Part shown: positions 10,851 through 22,033 of the stretch, piece after piece
Layout of the letters: each line of letters begins with the position of its first letter
Numbering within the stretch: the stretch's first letter is position 1
DNA from: Muscardinus avellanarius
Taxonomy: Eukaryota; Chordata; Mammalia; Rodentia; Gliridae
Assembly (NCBI GenBank): GCA_963383645.1
Contig: OY726559.1
Location: 112,023,393 to 112,087,392 of the forward strand
Length of the DNA: 64,000 bases
Direction: 5' to 3'
Translations under genes and position numbers: made by a program
The notes under the pieces: generated by a model
Seen by the model: the letters and a program-made list of their open reading frames with translations, nothing else
Database searches by the model: none
Told to the model about the DNA's origin: nothing

Positions 10851-11780
10851 ATACGATTGCCAAGTAGATTGGTCCATCAGTAGTCTTCGCCACAAAAGGA
10901 GCCCTAACAAAGAATAAACAGCCATGTTCTGGATGGAGAGTAGTGGGGACGTGTCACGAGCCCCATGGAACACAAAACCCAAGATGGCGCTGCAGAAGGG
11001 AGCAGGAGGCGCCGTCTCTCCCACGCTTGCACCATCCTGGACTGGCTCGGAGCCCAGACAGGCCTCTCCTTGTGAGGAAGAGGTAAGCTGGAGATCCCCA
11101 CTGGTCCCCGCTGCCACAGCGGGCGACTGCACGGGGATTCCCACCGGCCCCAAACAACTGGGAAAGCTTCCCAGAGTCCACAGGGATGGATGGTTGTAGG
11201 GTCAGGCGCATGTTTCTTATACTTCCTGGCCCCCATGACCCAGGCTGCTATGGCTGGTGCCACCTTGAAACGGGCCCTCTGCTGGACAGCATCCTGCCCG
11301 GAAGCCACGACTCAGTGAGCTTCCTGAGGCTCCGATGGCATTTCACCACAATGCCAGCTTCTTAAAGGCCAAGCCCGGCAGGGAGGCGGAGACTTAGGCT
11401 TCCGAAGCCATAAGCCATGTGGCGCCTGGTAACCCAGGAGTTGGAGTCAGATATAAAACGTCCCCCAAAGAGCTCGTTGATTAATGTCCAGGGTTGATAT
11501 CGTGGAGTCAGGAGGACTGTCACCCCCGCAGTGGAGAAATCCTTTGTAATGGAGCTACTGAGCGGTACCAGTAGAGATGATGTCTGCGCTGCAGCCTCAC
11601 AGATTGTATATGTAGATGGCTCCTCTTCCTCCAGCTCGCTATCCTGCTTTAAGCCTCCATGACTGTGAGAGGCATAGCCCCTTTGCTCTCCTCCACCTCC
11701 TGTTGAGATGCCCTGAAATCTGTGGTCCCCACATGGACTGAGCCCCAAAACCGTAAAAAAAAATATTTTTTTTTTTGGAG
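10851..11780. other. Unidentified stretch, possibly an old repeat
   Basis: GC-moderate sequence with no family I recognise. It runs into a CCAAAACCGTAAAAAAAA end near 11745-11765, like the poly(A) of a retrotransposed unit. Several frames of 80-170 codons exist on both strands but none resembles a known protein. Confidence 0.3.
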
Positions 11781-11940
11781 TGTATGTGGTACTGGGGATG
11801 GGCTTTCTATTTCCAAGATATACTCCCAGATCCATTTTATATTTTATTTGGAAACAGGGTCTCACCAAGTTGCTGAGAGCCTCACTAAGTAGCCGAGGCT
11901 GGCTTTGAACCTGCGCGGTCCTCCTGTCTCAGCCTCCCAG
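11781..11940 (-). repeat. Dimeric SINE, reverse, 5'-truncated
   Basis: ID half from 11787 and B1 half ending abruptly at CAGCCTCCCAGG, without the SINE 5' end. Confidence 0.75.
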
Positions 11941-12284
11941 GTATCAAAGGGTGTTTAAAGAAAATGTTTGCTGTTTCACTCTGCTCTAAATGGAAATTCT
12001 GGTGGTGCTGGGTGTAGAACACAGGTGTTTGTGATCACCTCATTTTAACCCCGTACATTAAAAAGAGCAGGCGAACTCAACTTGGTACTTCGAGTAAACT
12101 GTGTCGGAGTGGGGAGCTTTGCAGGTGAAACTTGGCTGTAAATGGAGGATTTTATCTGCCTCTGTGCTACATTTCCCATATTTTTTTCCTATAAATAAGA
12201 TCCCCAAGCTACATTAGTAATCTAATTACTATTAATTCCTCCAGCCTTCTGGGGCACTATGGTGTATTTTAATCTCCAAATTAG
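11941..12284. other. AT-rich single-copy sequence
   Basis: No gene or repeat recognised. Confidence 0.3.
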
Positions 12285-12815
12285 CTGGGCGGGGTAGCGC
12301 ACGCTTGTAATCCCCACGCTTGGGAGGCAGAGACAGGAGGATCGCGCAGGTTCGAAGCCAGCCGCGCGCGCTGGCTTAGGAGACCCTGTTTCCAAAATAA
12401 AAATGTAAAAATAGGTCTGGGAGTGTAGCCCGGAGGTAGAAGGGCTTCCAGGAACCCCAGTACCACCAAATAATAATAATAATAATAAATAATAATCTCC
12501 AAATTAAAGCACCCATCTACTAAAAAGATACATACCAACTGAATTTACTAAGCCAAGTTAATTCCACTATTCTAAAATCATGATTAAGTAATTTCTAACC
12601 TTCCTCATTTTATTTATGTCGTATTGAAGTATATTCATTGTACCTGGGACTAGGGTGACACCTCTGTAATTCCAGTACTTGGGAAGCTGAGACAGGAAGA
12701 TCACAGGTTCCAAGACTGTCTAAGAATTTAGTGAAGCCCTATTTCAAAATAAAAAGGGCTGAAGCTGTGGCTCACAGGCAGAATATCCCTGGGCTCAATC
12801 CCGAGCACCAAAAAA
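12285..12815 (+). repeat. Two dimeric SINEs, the second diverged
   Basis: A young-looking copy at 12285-12475 with a TAA-repeat tail, and a degenerate copy at about 12640-12815. Confidence 0.75.
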
Positions 12816-13148
12816 AAAAAAAGTATATTCGTTGGGATAAATTCTTTTCCATATGAAAAATTATACGTTATATATAAGAGAAACGAATTGGTGAAACAAA
12901 TGTTAAATACAAGGTCTCACGTTTGTGACTTTGCTCTGGTAGTCACTATTTTTATGAGATGCAACTTTCCCCTGATTGAATTGTTTCTAAATTCCATTTT
13001 ATCCCAGGTAAGTTGCATCCTGCTTTGGCTGTGCTGTAATTTGTATTCATTTAAATGTCTAGATAGAGCAGCAGTGATCTGTCAGCTCACTGATGCATGT
13101 CTGATCAGACATGCCCCTTGCCCTGAACTCTATCCTAACGCCGCTCAC

Positions 13149-13322
13149 GGTGCTCCCACAAGCTCCACGGGGTGCTCCCACAAGCTCTACAGGGTGCTCC
13201 CACAAGCTCTTTGGGGTGCTCCAAAGCTCCACGGGGTGCTCCCACAAGCTCTTTGGGGTGCTCCCACAAGCTCTTTGGGGTGCTCCCACAAGCTCCACGG
13301 GTGCTCCCACAAGCTCTACAGG
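13149..13322 (+). repeat. 22-bp minisatellite, about 8 units
   Basis: Tandem units built on GGTGCTCCCACAAGCTC followed by a variable end (CACGG, TACAG or TTTGG). One unit is shortened to 20 bases. It interrupts old sequence that resembles antisense L1. The open frames across it on both strands are a product of the repeat. Confidence 0.9.
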
Positions 13323-13539
13323 CTGTGCGGAGCCCGAGGCTCAGCAATGAGGAAGGAGCCCAGGTCAGGGCGACCGGCTCTCTGTGATGTGGACCGGTGT
13401 GGCCTCCCTGGCCTCCACACTTTATGGTTTTAATTTCTTGCTTTTGCCTTATTAATGTGTAATGTTATTGAAACACCCAGGACCGCGTGGATGGCAGTGA
13501 CCCACACGTCCTTCCTGGCCGTACAAAAGCATAAAATGT

Positions 13540-14080
13540 CACCATTAGGTAGGATATTGCCTATAACGTATTTGTTGCTATTCTTTTATCAAGCTGAGAA
13601 CATTTTCTTCTATTCCTAATGGACTGGGAGTGTCTGTCAGCACAGACGTTGAACGTTTCAAAGCTTTTATAGCCTCTGTTCAGAGAAACATATATTTATT
13701 CTCCTATAACCCGTTAACATACTTTGTTATACTGTTTGATTTTTAGGTCTTCAGCCAGTATTCCTTTTCTGGGCTAAACCCAGGTGGTCATGATAAAGAC
13801 CTTTTTACACATTACTAGACTTTATTACATTTTTTTTGTTGTTGAGTCTCTTTTGTGACTAAGTTTACAATTACTCTTAGTCTGTAATTTCTCTCCTAAA
13901 AACCTCTTCCTGAGGTTCCAAAGTCAGCGATGTGCTGGCCTCATAAAGCAAATTGGGAATTGTGGCCCTCATTCGAAGGTTTTATGCCAAAACGGTAATG
14001 TTTTCTGTTTTAAATGTTTATAGGATTCATTCAGCCCTCTGCATCAGGATTTTTCCTTAATAGGAGAGTTTCTTAAAACA
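13540..14080 (-). mobile_element. Ancient L1 ORF2 fragment, antisense
   Basis: The plus strand has the typical order of antisense L1 reverse-transcriptase sequence: TTTTATCAAGCTGAGAACAT, CTATTCCTAATGGACTGGGAG, then GGTGGTCATGATAAAGA and GCTGGCCTCATAAAGCAAAT. It is heavily mutated. Sequence at 12890-13130 may belong to the same element. Confidence 0.65.
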
Positions 14081-14091
14081 CAAAGCTAGAG

Positions 14092-14275
14092 GAGCCAGGC
14101 GTGGTGGCGCACACTTGTAATCCCAGCATTCGGGAGGCTGAGACAGGAGGATCACGCTACTTAGTGAGGCCCTTTGCAACTCAATGAGACCCTGTTTCCA
14201 AATAAAGAATAAAAAATAGGGCTGAGGGTGTAGCTTGGAGGTAGAATGCCCCTGGGTTCATGCCCCAGGACAGGG
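14092..14275 (+). repeat. Dimeric SINE
   Basis: Complete left half with an internal deletion, ID half ending at the CCCCAGGACAG. Confidence 0.8.
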
Positions 14276-15298
14276 TGGGGGGCGGGGGTGTCCAGGCTTG
14301 CAGATTTCTTGAAAAACGAAGGTCACAGCCAGCCAGGACCTAACTTGGTGCTGGCCAACAGGCCGCAGCAGCTGCTGCCTTTGGACAGGGCCTGTGCTTC
14401 CGAATTGGCTTGGAGAGGCCCCATCACCCAACGACGCCCACTGGCCCACGCCCAGCTATCCGCTGAGAGGTACCCGGGACTCACTCCTGTTTGTCCAGAA
14501 CCACTTGGCTTGTGGACTTCACCGTATGGAGAAAGGTGAATTGTCTTGGCTCGGCGCTAAGGGGGTGCAGGACTAGTCCCCGCGCACGACACCAGCCGCC
14601 CTTCATCCGCATCTTGAGCCCTGGGATGGAGGTGGCCAGGAGCCTCATCAGAGGTCTTCATGGCATCTGTCAGAGAACAGAGGAGAGAAGCATTAGGGAA
14701 ACAGGAGCTGGAAGCTGGGGGACAGCTGGCAGAACGGGAGATTTACCAGCACCTCCTTCGCCAGAAGGCCAGGCCTAGAATGAGCCCAAGAGAGGGGCAC
14801 CAGGCAGGCCAGCACTACTGTAATGTCCACACGTGGCCGCCATCTGTAGGCCCTCCTGCATCCAGGGCCTGGTCTCCGCAGTGGAGGAGGCCGGCTATTT
14901 CTCACCTCCTTCTCCACTGAAAGTCCTCCTCAGTGCTGATGCCCCGCCTTGCCTCTGGACTTCCCTAATGCAGCTCGCCCCACCCCAGGACAATAAAACA
15001 GCACAGCGGGGAAGCTTTGTGTCTGCATTCAGCCCCCTTTTCTGTGTGGCTCTGGGCAATGAGCCCAGCAAAGCCTGCACCTTGAGCTAGGGAAGGTCGT
15101 ATCAGGAAGCCCAGACTCCTTTCCTCTGGTCCCCTAGAAGCAAGGTATCCATCAGTCACGTTGCCCTTGAGGTTAGAATCGAGGGTGGGCTGCCTTTCAA
15201 ACACCCTTAGCTGTAGTACCCTTGGATCACAGACAAGACTCCAATCACCCCAGGCAGCTTGTTCAAATCTTGGAGAACCAACTCAAAATAGAGCCTCG
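14276..15298. other. Single-copy GC-richer sequence, possible old LTR
   Basis: No SINE. An AATAAA at 14993 is followed by sequence that could be the end of an LTR, but no paired copy or retroviral gene is present, so this is only a guess. Open frames of 60-97 codons have no recognisable family. Confidence 0.3.
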
Positions 15299-15490
15299 GT
15301 GCCGGGCGTGGTGGCGCACGCTTGTAATCCCCGCGCTTGGGAGGTGGAGACAGGAGGATCACGCTGGTTCGAAGCCAGCCTCACTGGCTTAAGAGACCCT
15401 GTTTCCAAATAAAAATATAAAAATAGGTCTGGGAGTGTAACCTGGAGGAAGAAGGGTTCCATCCCCATTACCACCAAAAAAATAAAAAAA
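15299..15490 (+). repeat. Dimeric SINE
   Basis: Well-preserved copy from CCGGGCGTGGTGG to the ID half and A-rich tail. Confidence 0.85.
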
Positions 15491-15535
15491 TAGAGCCTCA
15501 GTGTCAGTCTGTAATAAACCTACCTCCTATAAAGT

Positions 15536-15581
<46 letters not shown>
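15536..15581 (+). repeat. (GT)n microsatellite
   Basis: About 22 GT units. Confidence 0.95.
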
Positions 15582-15583
<2 letters not shown>

Positions 15584-16274
15584 CTATCACTAGTGTTCCT
15601 TCAGCCCAGGATTCTGCAGGCAGAAGCATTCGCTTTCCCGTTTCTGTGATTGTGACGCCGATGAGCTCTGCAATCCTCCGCACAGTGGGCGTCCTCCCTT
15701 GGAATTGGCTGGTAATGAACCAATTCCAATGTTTGCTTCCCAAAATGGAGCCTGGAGCAGAGTCAGGTCTCAAAGATGGCATTCTGGAGGCGTGGGAAGG
15801 ATAATGTCTCCCAGGGGCCAGGGGGATGGGGACCTGCCTGAGCACGCAGGAGCTGGGCACTGGGAGGAGAGTGCCCGGTGAGACAGGTCACATATCCCCC
15901 AGCCCTACCCCACACAGGTGAAGAAGCCAGTCACTGGGCTGGGGCAGGGAGAATAGAATGTGGATGCAGGAAGCGGGGCACGTAATCTGCTCAGTGTTGG
16001 GTACCTATGTGATGGCTCCTTCTGGGGCTCCTCTGAGAGCTCAGAAGTAGGAAGTCATAAAGTCTGCGGCAGAGAGGAAGGATTGAGGTGTGCAAGTCCC
16101 TGGCACATCTGAGAGAAAGCAGCACACTGAAGTGTGAGCTTCCACAGCGGGAGACCCCGTCTAAAACAGATATGGAGGCAGGCCAGAGGGGTCTCACGCA
16201 GCCTGGCTGCTGCGTTTGTCTGGTAAAGGGATACGCAGACCCAAAAATATCTCAGGCTGAAAGTAGAGTTAGAA
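15582..16274. other. Single-copy sequence
   Basis: No repeat or gene recognised; contains a short direct repeat of AATTGG at about 15703-15724. Confidence 0.35.
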
Positions 16275-16480
16275 ACAGGCCGGGCGGGGTGGCCCACGCT
16301 TGTAATCCCAGCATTCGGGAGGCTGAGACTGGAGGATCATGGTTCGTGCACAGCCTCGGCTACTTAGTGAAGCTCTTTGCAACTCAGTGAGACCCTGTTT
16401 CCAAATAAAGAATAAAAAATAGGGCTGGGGGTGGAGCTTGGAGGTAGAATGCCCCTGGGTTCCATGCTCAGTACTGAAAA
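16275..16480 (+). repeat. Dimeric SINE
   Basis: Full copy ending in GCTCAGTACTG and poly(A). Confidence 0.85.
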
Positions 16481-16659
16481 AAAAAATTTTTTTTGAACAA
16501 ATGATTCTTACGATGTTGGGGAAAGCCGAGGGTCCTATTGAGATGCTACTGCGACTATATCACATAACAGATTGTGTTTGCAGAAAAGCTTTGGGGTATC
16601 TAAAATGCTGTGTTAGAATCTGTGCCCTTTTAAGTCGGTCTTATTGGTTCAGTCCTACA

Positions 16660-17172
16660 GCTTTTTTTTGAAACAGGGTCTTGCTAAGGTGCTGAGACAA
16701 GCTTCAATCCTGTGATCCTCAGTATCCCAAGTACTGGGATTTTAGGTCTAGTGCACCACCACGCCGGGCTTTTTTGTTTCAATTTTGAAAGAAGGTCCCA
16801 CTAAGTTACTGATGGCCTCGCTAAGTTGCTGAGACTGGCCTTGAACCTGCCTCTTGTCTCAGCCTCCCCAGCATTGGGATCACAGGTGCACAGTTCTGTG
16901 CCCAGCTTGGTTTGATTCTCTCTTTTTCTGTTTTTTGTTTGTTTGCTTACTTACTTTTTATATGTATGTGTGTGGTACTGGAAGTGGAACCCAGGGAGCA
17001 TTCTACCTCTGAGCTCCATCCCCAGCCCTAGTTTTTATTCTTTATTTTGAAACAGGGTCTCACTGAGTTGCAGAGGGCCTCACTAAGTAGCTGAGGCTGT
17101 CCACGAACCGCGATCCTCCTGTCTCAGCCTCCCGAATGCCGGGGTGACAAGCGTGCCCACCGCGCCCGGCTT
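16660..17172 (-). repeat. Three SINE copies, reverse
   Basis: B1-half fragments at about 16660-16770 and 16775-16910, and a full dimer at 16970-17172. Confidence 0.8.
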
Positions 17173-17802
17173 TGATGATTTCTTGTTTTTTCTTGTTTGT
17201 CTTGAGTGGGGACGCAGTTGGGGAAGTCACCCTGCCACTTATCTGAAGCTTAGAGCGTGTGACAGTCTTTTCAACTATGCGTCAACAATCACCAACCTAC
17301 ACTGAACCCTACACCCCTGCCTCACTGTCTGTACAACTAAATATGTGTCTAAATTTTATTTTTTAAAATTGCTTTAAAAGAGGACTGAAGGGCCGTCCTC
17401 ATTCCACAGGCTACTGGGGAGCTTGGTTTGCAGTCTGGAGACCATACGTGAATGGGGGAGGGGGTAGCGGGCAGAGCACAGAGGCTTCTGGAACCTTCTG
17501 CTCCACCTTACCCTCCCCCTCCGTGACATCACAAAGCTTCAGAAGCTCCAGCCCCACCCAGAAGTTTCCCTGTTATCTCAGAGCTGGGTGACTTGGAAGC
17601 AACTGGTCAACCGTGGGAGCGCATTTCTCTGTCTTCTCAGCTGGTCAGACGGAGCCCTCCCCCCGCCCCCGTGAGAAGTGGGGGGGTCAATCGGTCAATC
17701 AATATTTGGCTTCAGCACTCTCTGGAGATCCCCAAGCACACGCCCAGCTCTCTGGGCTTCGTCTTGGCCGTGCACGAGCCTCTCGGCTCCCCGGAGGGCC
17801 CT
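17173..17802 (+). other. Single-copy 5' flank / possible promoter of the small membrane-protein gene
   Basis: Repeat-free except for old AT-rich sequence. It contains a CRE/AP-1-like TGACATCA at 17524-17531 next to a pyrimidine-rich CCTCCCCCTCC stretch, followed by GC-richer sequence leading into the reading frame. The promoter role is inferred from position alone; no TATA box stands out. Confidence 0.3.
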
Positions 17803-18003
17803 ATGTCTTCCATGCAGTTCCCTGCCTTCCTGTGGGACAAGCACATGCTCGCAGCTGCCCTGTCTGAGCCCGCCTACCTGGAGAAAGCTCTCTTCTTCCT
17901 GGCACTCCTGATCACCCTGGTCACTGTCCTCCTCCTGGTCTGGAAAGTCACCAAGGACCAAGGCAGAAAGAAGAGAGGGCCGGAGTCAGCGCTGCTGGCA
18001 TGA
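17803..18003 (+). CDS. SMIM42: Small single-pass membrane protein, SMIM42-like (66 aa)
   Basis: An open frame of 66 codons starting at ATG 17803 and ending in TGA at 18001-18003. Residues about 29-47 form one hydrophobic helix, followed by Trp-Lys-Val-Thr-Lys-Asp and a basic tail (Arg-Lys-Lys-Arg); the positive-inside rule puts the C-terminus in the cytosol. There is no cleavable signal peptide. The frame is open upstream to an ATG at 17593, but the protein-like part begins at 17803, with a second ATG three codons later; all three have weak Kozak contexts. It lies in single-copy DNA 23 kb beyond the KIRREL1 3' end, on the opposite strand. SMIM42 is, to my knowledge, the small membrane protein of the human KIRREL1 locus (1q23.1), so the symbol rests on position and type rather than a checked alignment. 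Function is unknown. Confidence 0.6.
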   Translation: MSSMQFPAFLWDKHMLAAALSEPAYLEKALFFLALLITLVTVLLLVWKVTKDQGRKKRGPESALLA

Positions 18004-18810
18004 AGACCTGCGTCTCTTAGCAGACCATCCACTGGGGTGAAGACCTGGCGCCATCTTGGAGCTGTCCTGGAGCCTGGCGCCTGGAGAGGAAGAGATCTGC
18101 TTTGTCACCCAATTCCCCAGCGCTGGACCCCCCCCTCCCAGGCCAGATCCCCCTTCTACCCCCATCCCCTTTAATACACACAACTTGTCGCTGCCTTTTG
18201 CCTTGACCTGACTTCTAAATTAGTGTCTTCTCCTTGTGCGTCTTCTAGTCCAAAATGATAGATGGCTCTTGGTTTCCGCATTAACAGAGGAAAGGAACAG
18301 GTCTCTGGAGAAAGAAAAATCAATTTCAATGCCCAAATTTTCCTTTTTCAATCTGGCATGTATGGACTCTTGAATGGCGAAGCCCCTGGGAGCTCAGGGT
18401 GTCTCTAGGCCATGAAGTTATCCCAGAAACTCACCTCCAGAAGACCCTTGACAAGGAACAGAAAACCCTGCCCTGCCTTCCTGCTAAGACCCTTCCTCCT
18501 CTTCAACTAATACTGGAAATAAAGAGTATTTATTCTCAAAATAAAAACAAAATGATTTGCAGCATCGAGTACCGTTCTCTCTTTTCTTATCCTCCAACTG
18601 AATGGGTCAGCAAAATTTAAAAATATCTTACTCTAAGCTGATCATTTTTCTTTTTTTATCTTTTCTGAATTTGGAACAAATTAACTCTCTTTTCAGATGA
18701 AGTCCAAATTAAAGAGGCAATTTAAAATTTTAAAAAATACTCTCTTCCAATTGCATTTGGATTGCCCTAGGGAGAATTTGACCACTTGCCTTCAAATGTG
18801 AATATTTAGG
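18004..18810 (+). other. Single-copy sequence, probable 3' UTR then intergenic
   Basis: No SINE or L1 is recognisable. The first 520 bases up to the AATAAA at 18518 are plausibly the 3' UTR of the small gene; the remainder is AT-rich with no coding signal. Confidence 0.35.
18518..18523 (+). terminator. Candidate poly(A) signal of the small membrane-protein gene
   Basis: AATAAA about 515 bases after the stop codon of the 17803-18003 frame, in single-copy sequence and before the next SINE (18810). A weaker variant, AATACA, occurs near 18174. Confidence 0.4.
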
Positions 18811-19115
18811 TGGGTATGGTGGTGCTCGCCTGTGATCCCAGTTTTTGGGAGGCTGAGACAGGAAGATCACAGGTTCCCAGCCAGCCTCAGTAACTTAGTG
18901 AGACCTTGTTTCAAAAAAAAGAAAAAGAAAAAGACAGGCGTGGTAGAATGCTCCTGGGTTCCATTTCCAGTACCACAAAAAAAGATATACATTATTTTTT
19001 ATTTTATTTATATATAAATATTATATATAATAGTTTATAATGTAATATTATATATATAAATGGCTGAGAATGTATCTCCAAGATACAATTTCCCTGAGTT
19101 CAGTCCTCAGACAAA
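18810..19115 (+). repeat. SINE, AT-rich tract and ID monomer
   Basis: Shortened dimer at 18810-18985, a TA-rich tract at 18986-19060, then an ID-like piece at about 19060-19115. Confidence 0.7.
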
Positions 19116-19409
19116 AGAATCCTTTCTGGATTCTGAACCATGTATTCTGCATCCTGAACCCTGGGTCACCCTTTGTTTCCATCCTAACCCACATAAATTG
19201 AGGACCAAGGGACATCCTTTCCTGCCAGGACTCCCCAAACTCCTCAAGAGCCTGAGTTTTATACTTCCTGGGCGGGAGCGCCCGTGCGTGCCTCAAAGCT
19301 GGAAGTCACAGCCTAGCACTCCCGACACTCCAAGCTTTCTCTGCTGTCCTGCAGCCCCTCCCTCTTTGTCCAACAGAGAGAGTGTCTGGAAGGAGTCTGT
19401 CCTGAATTA

Positions 19410-19465
19410 AGAGGATGTTGCTCAAAGGTGTAAGACCCCTGAGTTCAATCCCCAATAACCCTCCC
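19410..19465 (+). repeat. ID monomer
   Basis: GATGTTGCTCAAAGG start with a GAGTTCAATCCCC B-box-like end. Confidence 0.6.
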
Positions 19466-19662
19466 AAAAAAATCCGTCCTGGACCACGTGGTTTTATACT
19501 TCCCAAGAACTAGAAGTCGTCTTCCTCCCATGGAGCTGACAGCCATCTTCTTCTCTCCCCCAGGATCTTCGCAACCCACAAATCCCTCACACACCCCATC
19601 TTCTCAGTTGCTGTAATTTGGGATTTACTGAGAAGCAGCCGGGATGTAGTGTACGTTGATGA

Positions 19663-19676
19663 CCACTAGATGGCAG
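19663..19676 (+). promoter_or_regulatory. CTCF-like motif, full consensus match, forward
   Basis: CCACTAGATGGCAG matches all 14 positions of the CTCF core consensus CCASYAGRKGGCRS. It lies in a single-copy island (19470-19865) between SINEs. Occupancy cannot be seen from sequence. Confidence 0.6.
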
Positions 19677-19865
19677 CACAAGACCAGCCGACCTGGCCCT
19701 TGGTAGGACCCCGTAGGATAAAGGACCCCTCTCTCCTCACACCTCAGTAGCTGGGTCAAAACACCTCTAACTCCATCAAGAACCACGCTGGGTATTCATT
19801 ATAATGGCAATCTCTTATCTAGAAGAAGACCTAGACTGGAAAGTTTGGAATTTTAAAAACCTATT

Positions 19866-20420
19866 GAAGCCAGTTGTGGGGGGGGGGGTGCACACTTGTA
19901 CTTGGGAGGCTGAGACAGGAGGATCACACAGGTTCAAAGCCAGCCTCAGCTACTTAGTGAGGCTCTCAGCAACTTAGTGAGACCCTAAAAAATAGGGCTG
20001 GGGTTGTAACTCAGAGGTAGAATGCCCCTGGGTTCCATCCCCAGTACCCCTCCCCCCCCAAAAAAAAAAAGAGGAGGAGGAGAAGGAGGAAAAGGAGGGA
20101 GAAGAAATCTCTTGGCTAGAAAATGCCACTCTCACTGGGGGGGGGGGGCTCATGCTTGTAATCCCAGCATTTGGGAGGCTGAGACAGGAGGATCATGGTT
20201 CGCAGACAGCCTTCCTCAACTTAGTGAGACCCTGTTTCAAAATAAAGAATAAAAAAAATGGGCTAGGAGTGCAGCTTGGAGGTAGAATGCCCCCGGGTTC
20301 CATCCCCAGCACCACACAAAATTAAATAAGTAAATAAATAAATAAATAAATAAATATTAAACTAGGTCTAAGGATGTAGCTCGGAGGTAGAATTCCCCTG
20401 GGTTCTACCCCCAGTACCGC
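19866..20420 (+). repeat. Two dimeric SINEs and one ID monomer
   Basis: Copies at about 19866-20048 and 20138-20312, each with a G-run near its 5' end, and an ID monomer at 20362-20420. Confidence 0.8.
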
Positions 20421-20421
20421 T

Positions 20422-20422
20422 A

Positions 20423-20502
<80 letters not shown>
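20422..20502 (+). repeat. (AT)n microsatellite, about 40 units
   Basis: Nearly pure alternating AT after one ATAC step, at the end of an ID element. Confidence 0.95.
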
Positions 20503-20506
<4 letters not shown>

Positions 20507-20689
20507 AGAAAAAAGATTTCTCATGGCAAGTGAGTGGTCCAGGATTACACCAAACACCAAAAAGAAAAGAAGAAAGAAGGAAAGAAGGAAGGAGGGAAGG
20601 GAAGGAAGAAAGAAAGAAAAAAGAGAAAGAAAGAAAAGAAAAGAAAAGAAATCTCGTGTCGAGTGAGTGGTCCAGGATTCACAGCAAGC

Positions 20690-21212
20690 AAGCTAGCACC
20701 TGTCTCTCCAGCATCACCCGGCCTGTCCTGGGCTTTCTCCAGAGAGCAGACTCAGGAATGAGGCCCTGTGGAGCGCGGACACGCCTTCGTGCTGGAGGAG
20801 AAAACCCGGAGCCCGAGGTCCCCACCTGTGCCTGGGGCAGGCCCCCGACCGACCTAAGACGGCCCTGCGAGAGCAGAAATCCACGTGCATCTGCAGTTCA
20901 CCTCTCTCGCCACTTGAGGGCAGAGCTGCCCCGCAAGTGGAGCCGCGGAGCCGCTCAAAATATAAAAAAGAAAAAAGAAACGCGTTGGGGCGCTTTCAGA
21001 ACTTGCAAAAGTCAACCCTCAGGCCGCAGTTTTAAGAGCTGTGACATTTCCAGTCATGCGTAGGTAAGAACCGCCCACCTGGCCAAGGGGTGGGGAGTCC
21101 CTGCCCCTGAGAGCCCCGCCCTCAGTCCCCAAAGAAGTGTGTCAGTGTCCTCTAAACTGCCAGGACCTTACTCTTGCGGCCTCCACCCGAACGAATCTCG
21201 TCATTCTCTTTG

Positions 21213-21213
<1 letters not shown>
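20690..21213. other. CpG-rich single-copy island
   Basis: Between repeats, with several CpGs and the near-consensus CTCF motif at 20910. The plus-strand open frame that crosses the purine tract at 20560-20650 is not protein-like. Confidence 0.4.
20910..20923 (+). promoter_or_regulatory. CTCF-like motif, 13 of 14 match, forward
   Basis: CCACTTGAGGGCAG differs from the CTCF core consensus at one position (T for the central A). It lies in a CpG-rich single-copy island and points the same way as the motif at 19663. Confidence 0.4.
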
Positions 21214-21263
<50 letters not shown>

Positions 21264-22012
21264 GGTACTGGGGATGGAACCCAGGGGCATTCTACATCCG
21301 AGCTATACCCCAGCCCTATTTTTTTTTTTTTCAGTACTGAAGATTAAACCTAGGGGCATATTACCTCTGAACCACATCCCCAGCCCTATTTTTTGTTTTT
21401 GGTTTTGTTTTTGTTTTTTGGGTTTGTTTGTTTGTTTGTTTTGGTGGTACTGGGGTTTCTGGAAGCCCTTCTACCTCCGGGCTACACTCCCAGACCTATT
21501 TTTACATTTTTATTTGGAAACAGGGTCTCCTAAGCCAGTGCGCTTAGCTGGCTTTGAACCTGCGCGATCCTCCTGTCTCTGCGTCCCAAGCGCGGGGATT
21601 ACAAGCATGCGCCACCACGCCCTACTTGTTCTTTATTTTGAAACAGGGTCTCCCTTAGTTGCAAAAGGCCCTACTAAGTATCTGAGACTGTCCATGAACT
21701 TTGATCTTCCTGTCTCAGCTTCCCAAATGCTGGAATTATAAGCATGCACCATCACATCTGGCTGTTTGTTTGTTTATTTACTTACTTATTTATTCATTCA
21801 TTGCGCACTAAGGATTGAACCCAGGGGCATTCTACCTCCAAGCTACAACCCCAGCCCTATTTTTCATTCTTTACTTTGAAACAGGATCTCACCAAGTTAC
21901 AGAGGGCCTCACTAAGGAGCTAAGGCTGGTCTTGAACCTGTGATCCTTCTATTTCAGCCTGTCTTAGCCTCCTGAGTCCTGGGATTACAAGTGTACACCA
22001 GATTCAGCTTTC
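21214..22012 (-). repeat. (GT)n, two ID monomers and three SINE copies, reverse
   Basis: GT repeat at 21215-21262 (about 23 units), ID monomers at 21263-21325 and 21332-21392, dimer at 21440-21626, B1-half copy at 21627-21765, dimer at 21810-22012. Confidence 0.85.
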
Positions 22013-22033
22013 CTCGTTGTAACTGGACAGTGG

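Noticed and set aside
11362..11868. 168-codon minus-strand frame
   Set aside because: It begins in SINE sequence and shows no recognisable domain or codon bias.
12888..13433. 181-codon plus-strand frame across the 22-bp minisatellite
   Set aside because: Half of it is the tandem repeat, which is open in several frames, and the rest resembles old antisense L1.
14993..15060. Endogenous retrovirus LTR end
   Set aside because: Only an AATAAA and vague similarity; no second LTR, primer-binding site or gag/pol remnants are visible, so it is left as unassigned.
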